This document shows, piece by piece, positions 6,239-13,543 of a DNA stretch of 18,544 nt (its first letter is position 1; each line of letters opens with the position of its first letter). Under the pieces are notes generated by a model, which saw nothing but the letters and a program-made list of their open reading frames with translations, had not been told where the DNA came from and did no database searches. Made by a program: the position numbers and the translations under genes. The stretch is from Halobacteriales archaeon SW_5_68_122 (lineage in GTDB: Archaea > Halobacteriota > Halobacteria > Halobacteriales > Haloarculaceae), in assembly GCA_003022815.1 (NCBI GenBank), contig PXSL01000054.1, forward strand, positions 1,378 to 19,921, read 5' to 3'.

Positions 6239-8201
6239 ATGCACGAGGAGTTCCCAACGGACGACCCGGCCGTGGTCACCTGCGGGTTGCCGTACGCCAA
6301 TGGCGACCTGCACGTGGGCCACCTCCGGACGTACGTCGGCGGCGACGTGTACGCGCGCGCCCTGGAGACGCTCGGCCAGACGGCCGCGTTCGTCTGCGGG
6401 CCACACCCACGACGAAACCAACACCGAACTGACGGCGGAGATCGTCCGCGAACTCGACGAGCAGGGGTACGTCTACGAGAAGGAGATCATGGTCGCCTAC
6501 GACCCCGTCGACGACCAGTACCTCCCGGACCGCTACGTCGAGGGGAGTTGTCCGTACTGCGGCGAGCGGGCCCGCGGCGACGAGTGCGACGAGGGCTGTC
6601 AGCGCCACCTCGAACCCGGCGAGATCGAAGAGCCGGTCTCGGCCGTCTCGGGCAACCCCGCCGAGTACCGCGAGCGAACCCACAAGTTCTTCGAGGTCTC
6701 GGAGTTCGCCGACTACCTCTCTTCGTTCCTCGACCGGCTGGAGGGCACCGCCAACGCCCAGAACCAGCCCCGGGAGTGGCTCGAGGACGGCCTCCAGGAC
6801 TGGTGTATCACCCGCGACATGGACTGGGGCATCGACTATCCCGCCCGGGAGGACGAGGGGGCGTCCTCGGAGGACCTCGTGTTGTACGTGTGGGTCGACG
6901 CGCCCATCGAGTACGTCTCCTCGACGAAGCAGTACACCGAGCAGGTCGGCGCCGACGCCTACGACTGGGAGGCCGTCTGGAAGGACGATAAGGACGGCGG
7001 CGGCGAGATCGTCCATGTCATCGGCCGGGACATCATCCAGCACCACACGGTGTTCTGGCCGGCGATGCTACACGGCGTCGACTACCAGGAGCCGCGGGCG
7101 GTGATGGCCTCGGGGTTCGTCACGCTGGGCGGCAAGGGCTTTTCGACCAGCCGGAACCGCGCCGTCTGGGCCGACGAGTACATCGAAGAGGGGTTCCACC
7201 CCGATCTGCTACGGTACTACCTCGCGACGAACGGCGGCTTCCAGCAGGACGTCGACTTCTCGTGGGACCGGTTCCGCGAGCGGGTCAACAACGAGCTGGT
7301 CGGCACTGTCGGCAACTTCCTGTACCGGTCGCTGCTGTTCGCCAGCCGGAACTACGGCGGCGCCCCCGAGGGCGTCGAGGGCGTCTCCGAGGAGGTCGAA
7401 AGCCGCATCGAGGAGGCCGTCGACGAGTTCCGGGCGGCCGTCAACGACTACTCCATCCGCGATGTCGGCGACGCCGTCACCCACTTGGCGGCGTTCGGCA
7501 ACGAGTACATCCAGCGCAACGAGCCCTGGAAGCTCGTCGACGACGACCCCGAGATCGCCGAGCAGGTCATCTACGACTGCGTCCAGATAGCGAAGGCCAT
7601 CGCCGTGCTGTTCGAGCCGATCGCGCCCGGGAAGTCCCAGCGCCTCTGGTCGCAGCTCGGCGAGGACGGCGCCGTCGGCGGGGCGACGGTCGCCGAGGCG
7701 CTGGACCCGCCCGCCGGGGCGTTCGAGGAGCCGACCGAACTGTACGAGAAGATTCCCGAGGAGCGCGTCGAGGAGCTGAACGCCAAACTCGACTCGCGCG
7801 TCGAGGCCGCGACGGAGGACGAAGACGAGGACGAGGCGGCCGAAGACGACGAGGGGGCCGCCGACCTCGACCCCGTCACGGACGAGCGGGTGAGCTTCGA
7901 GGCGTTCACGGAACTCGACCTCCGGGTCGGCGAGATACTCGAGGTCGACCCCATCGAGGGCGCCGACGACCTCGTCCGGCTTCAGGCCGACATCGGCGTC
8001 GAGACCCGGCAAATCGTCGCCGGCATCAAGCAGTTACACGACCTCGAGTCACTGCCAGGGACCCGCATCGTCGTCGTCGCCAACCTCGAGAAGAGCGAAC
8101 TGTTCGGCGTCGAGTCCGACGGGATGTTGCTGGCGGCTGGCGAGGGGGCCGACCTGCTGACGACCCACGAGGACGCGGTGCCGGGAACGCGGGTCCGATA
8201 G
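6239..8201 (+). pseudogene. metG: Methionyl-tRNA synthetase with internal deletion and frameshift
   Basis: Methionyl-tRNA synthetase charges tRNA-Met. The first segment ([20 protein letters not shown], then HVGH at residues 25-28, to TAAFVC) is the Rossmann start. At about 6396-6400 it jumps to another frame at [11 protein letters not shown]. The usual intervening segment, beginning SDMHGTP and ending near FDNY, is absent: about 45-50 codons, with a net length of 2 modulo 3. Downstream all is normal: zinc knuckle [17 protein letters not shown], the signature KGFSTSRNRAVW, the anticodon-binding helical domain, an acidic linker and a C-terminal Arc1p/EMAP-type tRNA-binding domain (SFEAFTELDLRVGEILEVDP). 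An alternative ATG at 6230 has GGAG only 2 nt away. As drawn the gene is non-functional, odd for an essential enzyme; assembly error or a second copy elsewhere are alternatives. Confidence 0.85.
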
Positions 8202-8277
8202 GTCGGCGCCGGCCCCGGCCGCCGGCCGGCCCATAGAGACCCAACACGCCTTTGCGGTCTCGGTGCGTAAGTCGGGC

Positions 8278-8535
8278 ATGGCCGACCACGACGCCGGAGA
8301 GGGCACCGCAGAGGAGGAGTGGCGGTTTCCGCTCTCGGAGTTCGAGGAGAACGGCGACGCCGACGGGGCGGCCGACGACGCTGGGGCCCGCACCGAGGCC
8401 GACGCCGACGACGCTGAGGCGGCGGCCGAACCGGAACGGATAGAGGCCGGCGACCCCTCGCTCGAGGGAGCGGCCTTCGTCCTCCTGGGCGTGGCCTTCG
8501 CGCTCTTTGTCATCTCGCGGCTGTTTCTCGGCTGA
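8278..8535 (+). CDS. Small acidic protein with C-terminal membrane anchor
   Basis: An 85-residue protein starting MADHDAGEGTAEEEWRFPLS. About 55 residues are rich in Asp, Glu and Ala and probably disordered, followed by EAGDPSLEGAAFVLLGVAFA and FVISRLFLG, a single C-terminal transmembrane helix with almost no tail. The EEEWRF segment plus tail anchor resembles a small haloarchaeal DUF family (possibly DUF7312; not certain). It is 76 nt after metG and 47 nt before nfeD on the same strand. An in-frame ATG at 8263 exists, but 8278 gives the family-like start. The position suggests a link to the NfeD/SPFH membrane proteins, which is inference only. Confidence 0.65.
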   Translation: MADHDAGEGTAEEEWRFPLSEFEENGDADGAADDAGARTEADADDAEAAAEPERIEAGDPSLEGAAFVLLGVAFALFVISRLFLG

Positions 8536-8551
8536 CACCGCCGTGCCGAAG

Positions 8552-8558
8552 CATTATC
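8552..8558 (+). promoter_or_regulatory. TATA box of the NfeD gene
   Basis: CATTATC centred 28 nt before ATG 8583, the expected spacing for a leaderless transcript. It suggests the NfeD gene can be transcribed separately from the small upstream gene. Confidence 0.5.
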
Positions 8559-8582
8559 CGGCGGGGGTCCCAACTTCGGGGT

Positions 8583-9185
8583 ATGTTCGACGTCCTCGCA
8601 CAGACCGGGCTCGAGCTGTTCGGGCTCTCGGTGCCGCTTCTGCTGGTCGTCCTGGGGGCGGGGCTGATGGTAATGGAGGCGTTCGCCCCGGGCGCACACT
8701 TCATCGTCGTCGGCATCGCGCTGTTCGCGGCGGGACTGGTGGGAATCGGGCTGAGCAGCATCAACGTCCCGGCGGCGATCCTGCTTCTGGTGGTCGCGGG
8801 GGTGGTCGTCGCCGCCGGCGGCATGGCCCTGTACGGCTACCGACAGTTCGACTTCTACGGCGGGAAGGGGAGCGGACGGACGTCCGACTCGAGTTCGCTC
8901 CGCGGGAAGACGGGCCGGGTCACCGAGCGGGTCGCCACCTCGACCGGCGAGGTGAAGCTGGACAGTGGCGGCTTCAACCCTTACTACCAGGCGCGGGCCC
9001 TCGACGGCGAGATTCCGGAGGGCGAGGAGGTGATGGTGGTCGACCCCGGCGGCGGCAACGTCATCACCGTCGAGTCGACCTCCGTGTTCGAGGACGACAT
9101 CGACCGGGAACTGGCGGCCGACCGCGAGCGGGGCGAGGCCGACGAGCGCGAACGGGAGCGCGAGGGCGACGGCGAGCCGGCCTGA
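8583..9185 (+). CDS. NfeD-like membrane protein
   Basis: A 200-residue protein. The N-terminal 90 residues hold three to four transmembrane helices (for example VPLLLVVLGAGLMVMEAFAP, HFIVVGIALFAAGLVGIGL, AAILLLVVAGVVVAAGGMAL). The EAFAPG turn and the following soluble OB-fold region (SLRGKTGRVTERV to PEGEEVMVVDPGGGNVITVE) are typical of short NfeD proteins, in which the OB fold is thought to contact an SPFH/stomatin partner. The last 35 residues are a charged Glu/Arg tail. The next gene encodes such an SPFH protein 58 nt downstream, the classical pairing. The full-length NfeD serine protease domain is absent. The gene appears intact even though its partner is broken. Confidence 0.85.
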   Translation: MFDVLAQTGLELFGLSVPLLLVVLGAGLMVMEAFAPGAHFIVVGIALFAAGLVGIGLSSINVPAAILLLVVAGVVVAAGGMALYGYRQFDFYGGKGSGRTSDSSSLRGKTGRVTERVATSTGEVKLDSGGFNPYYQARALDGEIPEGEEVMVVDPGGGNVITVESTSVFEDDIDRELAADRERGEADEREREREGDGEPA

Positions 9186-9214
9186 CCCGGTCGGCACGCA
9201 GCGGCGTCCGAACC

Positions 9215-9220
9215 CTTATC
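9215..9220 (+). promoter_or_regulatory. TATA box of the SPFH gene
   Basis: CTTATC centred 26 nt before ATG 9244. It indicates that the SPFH gene has its own leaderless promoter as well as possible read-through from nfeD. Confidence 0.45.
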
Positions 9221-9243
9221 AGGCGTTCGGCCGAAGTCGAATC

Positions 9244-10365
9244 ATGTTCACACCCCTCCAGCTCGGTGGTACCGTCCTGCCCATCGTCGCCTTACTGCTG
9301 TTGGTGGTCGCGGCGGTGGCGGTGTACCAGGCCGTCGAGATAGTCAACGCCTACGAGAAGCGGGCGCTGACGGTGTTCGGCGAGTACCGACGGCTGCTCG
9401 AACCGGGCATCAACTTCATCCCGCCGTTCGTCGCCCGCACCTACACCTTCGACATGCGGACCCAGACGCTGGACGTGCCGCGCCAGGAGGCCATCACTCG
9501 CGACAACTCGCCGGTGACCGCCGACGCCGTCGTCTACATCAAGGTGATGGACGCCCGGAAGGCGTTCCTCGAGGTCGAGGACTACAAGAAGGCCGTCACG
9601 ACACGCTGAACAAGCGCCAGGAGATCAACTCCCACATCCGCCGGGAGCTGGACGAGCCAACCGACGAGTGGGGCATCCGGGTCGAGAGCGTCGAGGTCCG
9701 CGAGGTCAACCCGAGCAAGGACGTCCAGCAGGCCATGGAGCAACAGACCTCCGCCGAGCGAAAGCGGCGGGCCATGATTCTGGAGGCGCAGGGCGAACGC
9801 CGGAGCGCCGTCGAGACCGCCGAGGGTGACAAGCAGTCCAACATCATCCGCGCACAGGGCGAAAAGCAGAGCCAGATTCTGGAGGCGCAGGGTGACGCCA
9901 TCTCGACGGTGCTACGCGCGAAGTCCGCCGAGTCGATGGGCGAACGCGCCGTCATCGAGCGCGGCATGGAGACCCTCGAAGAAATCGGGCAAGGCGAGTC
10001 GACGACGTTCGTGCTGCCGCAGGAACTCACGTCGCTGCTGAGCCGGTACGGCCAGCACCTCACCGGCAGCGACGTCGCCACCAACGGCGAACTGCTCGAG
10101 AGCCTCGAGTTCGACAGCGAGACCCGCGAGATGCTCGGGCTGGACGACATCGAGGAGATACTCGGCCAGATCGAGGAGGAAACGGAGATGGACGTCGAGC
10201 AGATGGAGCAGGAGGCCCAGGCCATCAAGGAGGGCGCCGACCCGGCCGACATCAAGGACCCCGACGAGGTCATCGCCGAGATGGACCAGCACGACGGGGG
10301 GAGGCGACTCGGCCGACGGCGAGGGCGACTCGGCCGACGCCGAGCCCGAGGCCGAAGAGAACTAA
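9244..10365 (+). pseudogene. Stomatin/prohibitin-like SPFH protein gene, deletion plus frame changes
   Basis: The N-terminal half has a transmembrane helix (residues about 12-32) and the start of the SPFH domain (EKRALTVFGEYRRLLEPG, then NSPVTADAVVYIKVMD). After DYKKAV at 9597 the sequence jumps to DTLNKRQEINSHIRREL in another frame. The usual linking segment of about 18 residues (in relatives ending LGDMELD) is missing, implying a deletion of about 52-55 bp. The rest of the SPFH domain and a long coiled coil with EAQGE and RAQGEKQSQ repeats follow. A second frame change sits in a run of six G at 10296-10301. Removing one G restores an acidic tail ending AEPEAEEN with TAA at 10363-10365. Stomatin-type proteins scaffold membrane microdomains and pair with NfeD. 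It is clearly damaged as written. Confidence 0.8.
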
Positions 10366-10393
10366 AAAGCCCCCGAACAGCGTGGCGAAGAGG

Positions 10394-10400
10394 TTTTATC
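10394..10400 (+). promoter_or_regulatory. TATA box of the double winged-helix gene
   Basis: TTTTATC centred 26 nt before ATG 10423. It overlaps the region just after the SPFH stop, so the regulator is transcribed independently with little or no leader. Confidence 0.55.
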
Positions 10401-10422
10401 ACGGAGCGGCCAACGGAGACCA

Positions 10423-11022
10423 ATGACGGAGCGCGGCGTCGACGAGAGCAAGCGGGCGACGCTGAAGCGGTTTGCGGCGCTCGGTGCCGCCACCCCGCTG
10501 GTCGGCCGCTCGGCGGCGGACCAAAGCGACGCCCGGGAGGCCATCGTCGGCTATCTGGCGGCGACGCCCGGCGCCCACTTCTCGAAGCTCCGCGACGACC
10601 TCCAGCTCGGCACCGGCGAGACCCAGCACCACCTCCGCAGACTGGCGGCCGACGACGCCGTCACCCACCGCAAGGACGGCGACTACAAGCGGTACTTCCC
10701 GGCCGGCCGTTTCTCGGCGTTCGAACAGCGCGCCCTGGGGTACCTCCGCCGGGAGACGCCGCGGCGGATGCTCATCGCGCTACTCAAGGACCCCGCGGCG
10801 ACGGGGAGCGACCTGGCGGCCGCGGCCGACGTCTCCCGGTCGACCGTCTCGAAGTACGCCGCCGAACTGGAGTCGGCAGGGCTGTTTTCGCGGGCCGACG
10901 GCTACGCCGTCGAGCGGCCGGAGACGCTTCTGACGCTCGTGGTCCGGTACGCCGACTCCTTTGGCCCCAAGGCAGTTGCCCTCGCCGGCGAGGCCGACGA
11001 CCTTGTCGCGTACGACCCCTGA
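10423..11022 (+). CDS. Double winged-helix transcriptional regulator
   Basis: A 199-residue protein with two predicted winged helices. Region one, about residues 38-90, includes REAIVGYLAATPGAHFSKLR and GTGETQHHLRRLAADDAV, with wing GDYKRYFPAG. Region two, about residues 105-165, includes GSDLAAAADVSRSTVSKYAA. A short N-terminal segment, SKRATLKRFAALGAATPLVG, is mildly hydrophobic and twin-basic-like but is probably a degenerate N-terminal helix rather than a signal. Tandem MarR/ArsR-like domains of this kind are common haloarchaeal regulators with unknown targets. It follows the SPFH gene by 57 nt but has its own TATA box. It appears intact. No ligand or metal site is obvious. Confidence 0.8.
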   Translation: MTERGVDESKRATLKRFAALGAATPLVGRSAADQSDAREAIVGYLAATPGAHFSKLRDDLQLGTGETQHHLRRLAADDAVTHRKDGDYKRYFPAGRFSAFEQRALGYLRRETPRRMLIALLKDPAATGSDLAAAADVSRSTVSKYAAELESAGLFSRADGYAVERPETLLTLVVRYADSFGPKAVALAGEADDLVAYDP

Positions 11023-11276
11023 TACTGATTACTGTACCTGGTTCACCGGCACGACCGCCTGCAGTCGTGCGGTCGATGCTGAAATGACGTATAGTAGTCA
11101 CTATCAGTCCTGTGTCGCGCTGAATGGCGTCGCCCATTTACCGCGAGTATTGGACGCTGCCGACGAACGGGCGGTCCCCTTAGAGTGCCGTCAAAATCGT
11201 CGACACAGAGTAATAGGGCTTGGGTAGAGATCAGTGCAAGCCGCACCAACAGCGACAGCCAACACCCGGTCCCAGC
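11023..11276. other. Intergenic region without a recognised gene
   Basis: No supported gene on either strand. A hairpin GCACGAC..GTCGTGC (about 11051-11072) and a short inverted repeat ATAGT-AGTC-ACTAT are present near 11091-11104. The hairpin follows the stop of the winged-helix gene and could act in 3' end formation, but there is no T-run. Confidence 0.35.
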
Positions 11277-11384
11277 CTAATCGTCGTACTTCGGGCGTCG
11301 GCCTAACAGCTTCGAGAGCCATGCTGGGCCCTTCCCGCTCCGCTGCCCCTTCTCGGCCGCTTCCTTGCGTTCGTCGCTGGTCAT
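11277..11384 (-). CDS. Possible 35-residue basic small protein
   Basis: On the minus strand an ATG at 11382-11384 opens 35 codons, starting MTSDERKEAAEKGQRSGKG and continuing into PAWLSKLLGRRPKYDD before TAG at 11277-11279. The composition is charged and helix-prone, with an amphipathic WLSKLLGRR segment. A strong T-rich box, AGTTTTTTAGT (11408-11418 on the minus strand), lies about 28 nt upstream, the correct place for a leaderless start, and codon choice is haloarchaeal. I do not recognise a family. The upstream membrane-protein gene ends 25 nt before it on the same strand. Its small size keeps confidence moderate. Confidence 0.45.
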   Translation of the reverse strand: MTSDERKEAAEKGQRSGKGPAWLSKLLGRRPKYDD

Positions 11385-11408
11385 CGTATAGGTATTATGC
11401 GGTACAGA

Positions 11409-11883
11409 CTAAAAAACTGTGGCACCAGAAACAAAGAGAAGCCCCATCAAGAGCGCGGCCTGTGTATATGTCAGCAGTCGTGCATTCCAGCTGATTTCAT
11501 TGTAGTTGTCTTCGATCCACTCGCCCATCGTCGTCAGCAAGTCTTCGTCCCACGTTTCATCATCGAAGTCATTGTCGGCCAATGTGTTGATATACGATTT
11601 GTTCGGGCCCCAGATACAAGTCGGATTCGCCGTAGGTCATCATACCGATCAGCATCGAGAGAAACAGCATTCCGCCGCCGACAATCAGCAGTGTATCATT
11701 GAGGTTCTGAACCACATCCAATTCAATCGCCGTCGCCAAGGCACCGATCAGCACGACGGTCAGGCGGACGGTCCGCAGTGCCTTGTCATCAATGTCCGAC
11801 AGCGTAGCGATTTGATGATCGATAACCGTTCGTGCCTCCTGATAAGTCACCTCCTCACGATACTCCGTCCAATTATCCGACAT
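11409..11883 (-). pseudogene. Membrane protein gene with one frameshift
   Basis: From ATG 11881-11883 the frame reads MSDNWTEYREEVTYQEARTV, then a soluble helix and two transmembrane helices (TVRLTVVLIGALATAIEL; LIVGGGMLFLSMLIGMMTY). After ESDLYLGP it would end prematurely at 11569. Shifting frame at 11604-11610, beside a GGGCCC stretch, continues sensibly as NKSYINTLADNDFDDETWDE, then EWIEDNYNEISWNARLLTYT and a third transmembrane helix (QAALLMGLLFVSGATVF), with TAG at 11409-11411. One extra base explains it. The intact product would be about 157 residues and matches a haloarchaeal membrane family I recall but cannot name. The DNA is AT-richer than most of the window. Function is unknown. 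Confidence 0.65.
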
Positions 11884-12055
11884 GGTGGTTGATGGAGAAG
11901 CCAACGAAAAAGTCTATTTCATCTCTACAAGGACCCCTTACGCCGCATTCTATTACCGCTTGACGACACGCAGGCGACAATCAGTGGGGACGGAGGTTTT
12001 GAGCGCCGACTGAGCGCAGGAGGGTAATGCCCTTGGCGGTCGCGAACCTTCGAAC

Positions 12056-12198
12056 TCAGACCGTGACCTTCCAGGTTGTCCCCGAGGAGTAGCCCCACTT
12101 CTCGACGTCGATGTCGAACTCTCCCTCGCAGATGGCGGTCATGTTGGTGCCGACCTCCTTCGCCGAGAGGCCGAGGCGCCCCGGTCGATGCGGTCGCG
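12056..12198 (-). pseudogene. C-terminal remnant of an unidentified gene, cut by an inverted-repeat element
   Basis: The minus strand reads about 41 codons, RLGLSAKEVGTNMTAICEGE then FDIDVEKWGYSSGTTWKVTV, before TGA at 12056-12058. The composition and codon use are protein-like and typical for haloarchaea. Upstream, a different frame gives RDRIDR, so a frame change is likely at about 12182, and then the sequence enters the inverted-repeat element at 12199-12315. Beyond that element only the tail of the TRAM gene region remains, so the 5' part is lost. No family could be assigned with confidence. Confidence 0.45.
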
Positions 12199-12315
12199 CT
12201 CATTGCAGGGCAGAGACGCCACTCCACAAAAGGCGATTTGGTACGGTCGGTCAACACCGCGCTGTCGTGCGGCTTCCCGTCTCCGAGGCCGGTGTCGACC
12301 CCCGCCTGCAATGAG
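12199..12315. mobile_element. 117-bp element with perfect 11-bp terminal inverted repeats
   Basis: CTCATTGCAGG at 12199-12209 and its exact reverse complement CCTGCAATGAG at 12305-12315 bound 95 bp with no coding sense. It separates a truncated gene remnant from the 3' end of the TRAM gene, as expected for a MITE-like insertion. No clear target-site duplication is visible. The alternative is a coincidental pair of repeats or a large hairpin terminator. Confidence 0.5.
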
Positions 12316-12347
12316 GGTTGGTACGAGGGGGAAACACCAGCCGTGGC

Positions 12348-12734
12348 TCATCCGATAATCTCGCCGACCGCGAAGTTGGACTTCACCTCGGATATCTCAA
12401 GCTTGACGCGCTCGCCGACCTCGCCGCCGGGGACGATGATGACGTAGCCGCGCTCGACGCGGGCGATGCCGTCGCCCTGTTTGCCGAGGTCCTCGATTTC
12501 GACGTAGCGTATCTCGCCCTCCTCGACGGGCGGTTGCGGTTCGCCGCTCGGTTCGGAGTCGGCGGCCGACGACGGCCCGGCAGTCTCGCCGGCCACGAGC
12601 GCGACGCGGTAGGTGTCGCCGGGGGCGACGGCGCCGTTCTCGACCTCTCTGCGCGGGACCTCGACGACGAACCGGTCCTCGGTCTCCTCGACCTCGGCGC
12701 TGAACAGACACAGGAACTCGTCTGAGATTTCCAT
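12348..12734 (-). CDS. TRAM-domain RNA-binding protein
   Basis: A 128-residue protein. The N-terminal part (MEISDEFLCLFSAEVEETED, then FVVEVPRREVENGAVAPGDTYRVAL) is a small beta-rich domain. A Pro/Ser/Glu linker follows, then a C-terminal TRAM domain, about residues 70-128, with VEIEDLGKQGDGIARV, then YVIIVPGGEVGERVKLEI and FAVGEIIG. TRAM domains bind RNA, and free-standing TRAM proteins in archaea have been proposed as RNA chaperones. The length and architecture match haloarchaeal family members. The gene is intact, lies 39 nt after the YkgJ-like gene and has its own TATA-like CTATAG (12765-12770). A palindrome lies just upstream of the start. Confidence 0.9.
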   Translation of the reverse strand: MEISDEFLCLFSAEVEETEDRFVVEVPRREVENGAVAPGDTYRVALVAGETAGPSSAADSEPSGEPQPPVEEGEIRYVEIEDLGKQGDGIARVERGYVIIVPGGEVGERVKLEISEVKSNFAVGEIIG

Positions 12735-12737
12735 AGA

Positions 12738-12760
12738 CCCTCGCGTCCGACATGCGAGGG
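12738..12760. promoter_or_regulatory. 7-bp palindrome directly upstream of the TRAM gene start
   Basis: CCCTCGC (12738-12744) and GCGAGGG (12754-12760) are separated by 9 nt. It lies between the TATA-like box and the ATG at 12734. It may be a DNA operator over the transcription start. If transcription begins further upstream, it would be an RNA hairpin next to the start codon. Confidence 0.5.
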
Positions 12761-12773
12761 CACCCTATAGAAG

Positions 12774-13505
12774 TTACCGACTGTCGAGGAGGGTCCCGTC
12801 GGGGCGCTTTGCGCCCTCCGAGTCGTGGATGACCACGCCGTCGGCGTCGGGGTGGGGCTCGTAGCGCTCCCGGACGGCGATGGCCTCCTTGAGTTCCCGA
12901 ATCGCGCGTTTCTTGAGCGCCGCGGCCAGTTCCTCGGCGTCCTCGCGGTCGATGTCCCGGCCGAGGCCCTCGCACTCGTGGGCCTGGACCGCGTTCTCGC
13001 GGTCGACGGCCGCTCCCATCGGCTGGGCGAGGGCCGTCTCCTCGTCGCCCTCAAGGACGACGCTGAACGGGTAGGTCCGGCAGATGAGCGGCCGGTCGCC
13101 GTGGACGGTGCAGACCCCGGTGCCGTCGTCGTCTCGCGGCTCGCCGCCGCTCGATTCTTCGGAGTCGCTCCGCGACTCCCGCTCTCGGTAGAAGGTGCAG
13201 TCGCCGCAGGCGTCGGTCTCGAGCGCCCACTCGAATGTCTCGCCCTCTGGGCCGTCGTCGCCCTCGGTGACGCCGTACGGCATCGGGCGAGCGACGTCCC
13301 GCCAGTCGTAGTCGCCGGCCTCCTGCAGGTCGCGGACCTCGTCAGGAAAGACGGTCGCGGTGTGGTCCTCGCGGCCGTCGTCGCCCTCGACGGCCTTGCA
13401 ACAGGCGCCACAGCGGGTGCACTCGAAGCCGATGGACTCGATGGCGTCGGCGAGTGCCGCGACGGACAGCTCCCGCGCCTGCCGGAGTTCGGCCTCAAGG
13501 CTCAT
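12774..13505 (-). CDS. YkgJ-type cysteine cluster protein
   Basis: A 243-residue acidic soluble protein. The signature CxxCxxCC is at residues 29-36 (CTRCGACC). Further conserved cysteines are in CGDCTFYRE, GVCTVHGDRPLICRTYPF and AHECEGLG, the full set expected for a YkgJ/Fli-B-like (UPF0153) metal-binding fold, presumed to hold Zn or an Fe-S cluster. Its biological role is not established. Between FYRE and GTGVC is a hydrophilic Ser/Asp/Glu insertion (RESRSDSEESSGGE) whose DNA contains a perfect 8-bp hairpin at 13161-13179. A second hairpin lies in the C-terminal codons (12802-12816). AATTAAA on the minus strand (13529-13535) is 27 nt before ATG 13505, supporting this start and an independent leaderless promoter. 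Confidence 0.85.
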   Translation of the reverse strand: MSLEAELRQARELSVAALADAIESIGFECTRCGACCKAVEGDDGREDHTATVFPDEVRDLQEAGDYDWRDVARPMPYGVTEGDDGPEGETFEWALETDACGDCTFYRERESRSDSEESSGGEPRDDDGTGVCTVHGDRPLICRTYPFSVVLEGDEETALAQPMGAAVDRENAVQAHECEGLGRDIDREDAEELAAALKKRAIRELKEAIAVRERYEPHPDADGVVIHDSEGAKRPDGTLLDSR

Positions 13506-13528
13506 ATCCGTGGATTTGGCTCCGCGGG

Positions 13529-13535
13529 TTTAATT
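13529..13535 (-). promoter_or_regulatory. TATA box of the YkgJ-like gene
   Basis: AATTAAA on the minus strand, centred 27 nt upstream of ATG 13505. It sits in the 38-nt gap after the MBL-fold gene. Confidence 0.55.
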
Positions 13536-13543
13536 GTCGCGGC

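Noticed and set aside
5730..8201. A single open frame of 823 codons covering the MetRS body
   Set aside because: The first 220 or so codons are an Arg/Pro/Gly-rich frame shadow of the BNR gene and intergenic DNA. Only the part from GHTHDETN onward is MetRS.
9735..11087. A 450-codon frame starting inside the SPFH coiled coil and running through the next gene
   Set aside because: It joins the second half of the SPFH protein to an out-of-frame Arg-rich shadow of the winged-helix gene. The true acidic SPFH tail is recovered in the adjacent frame.
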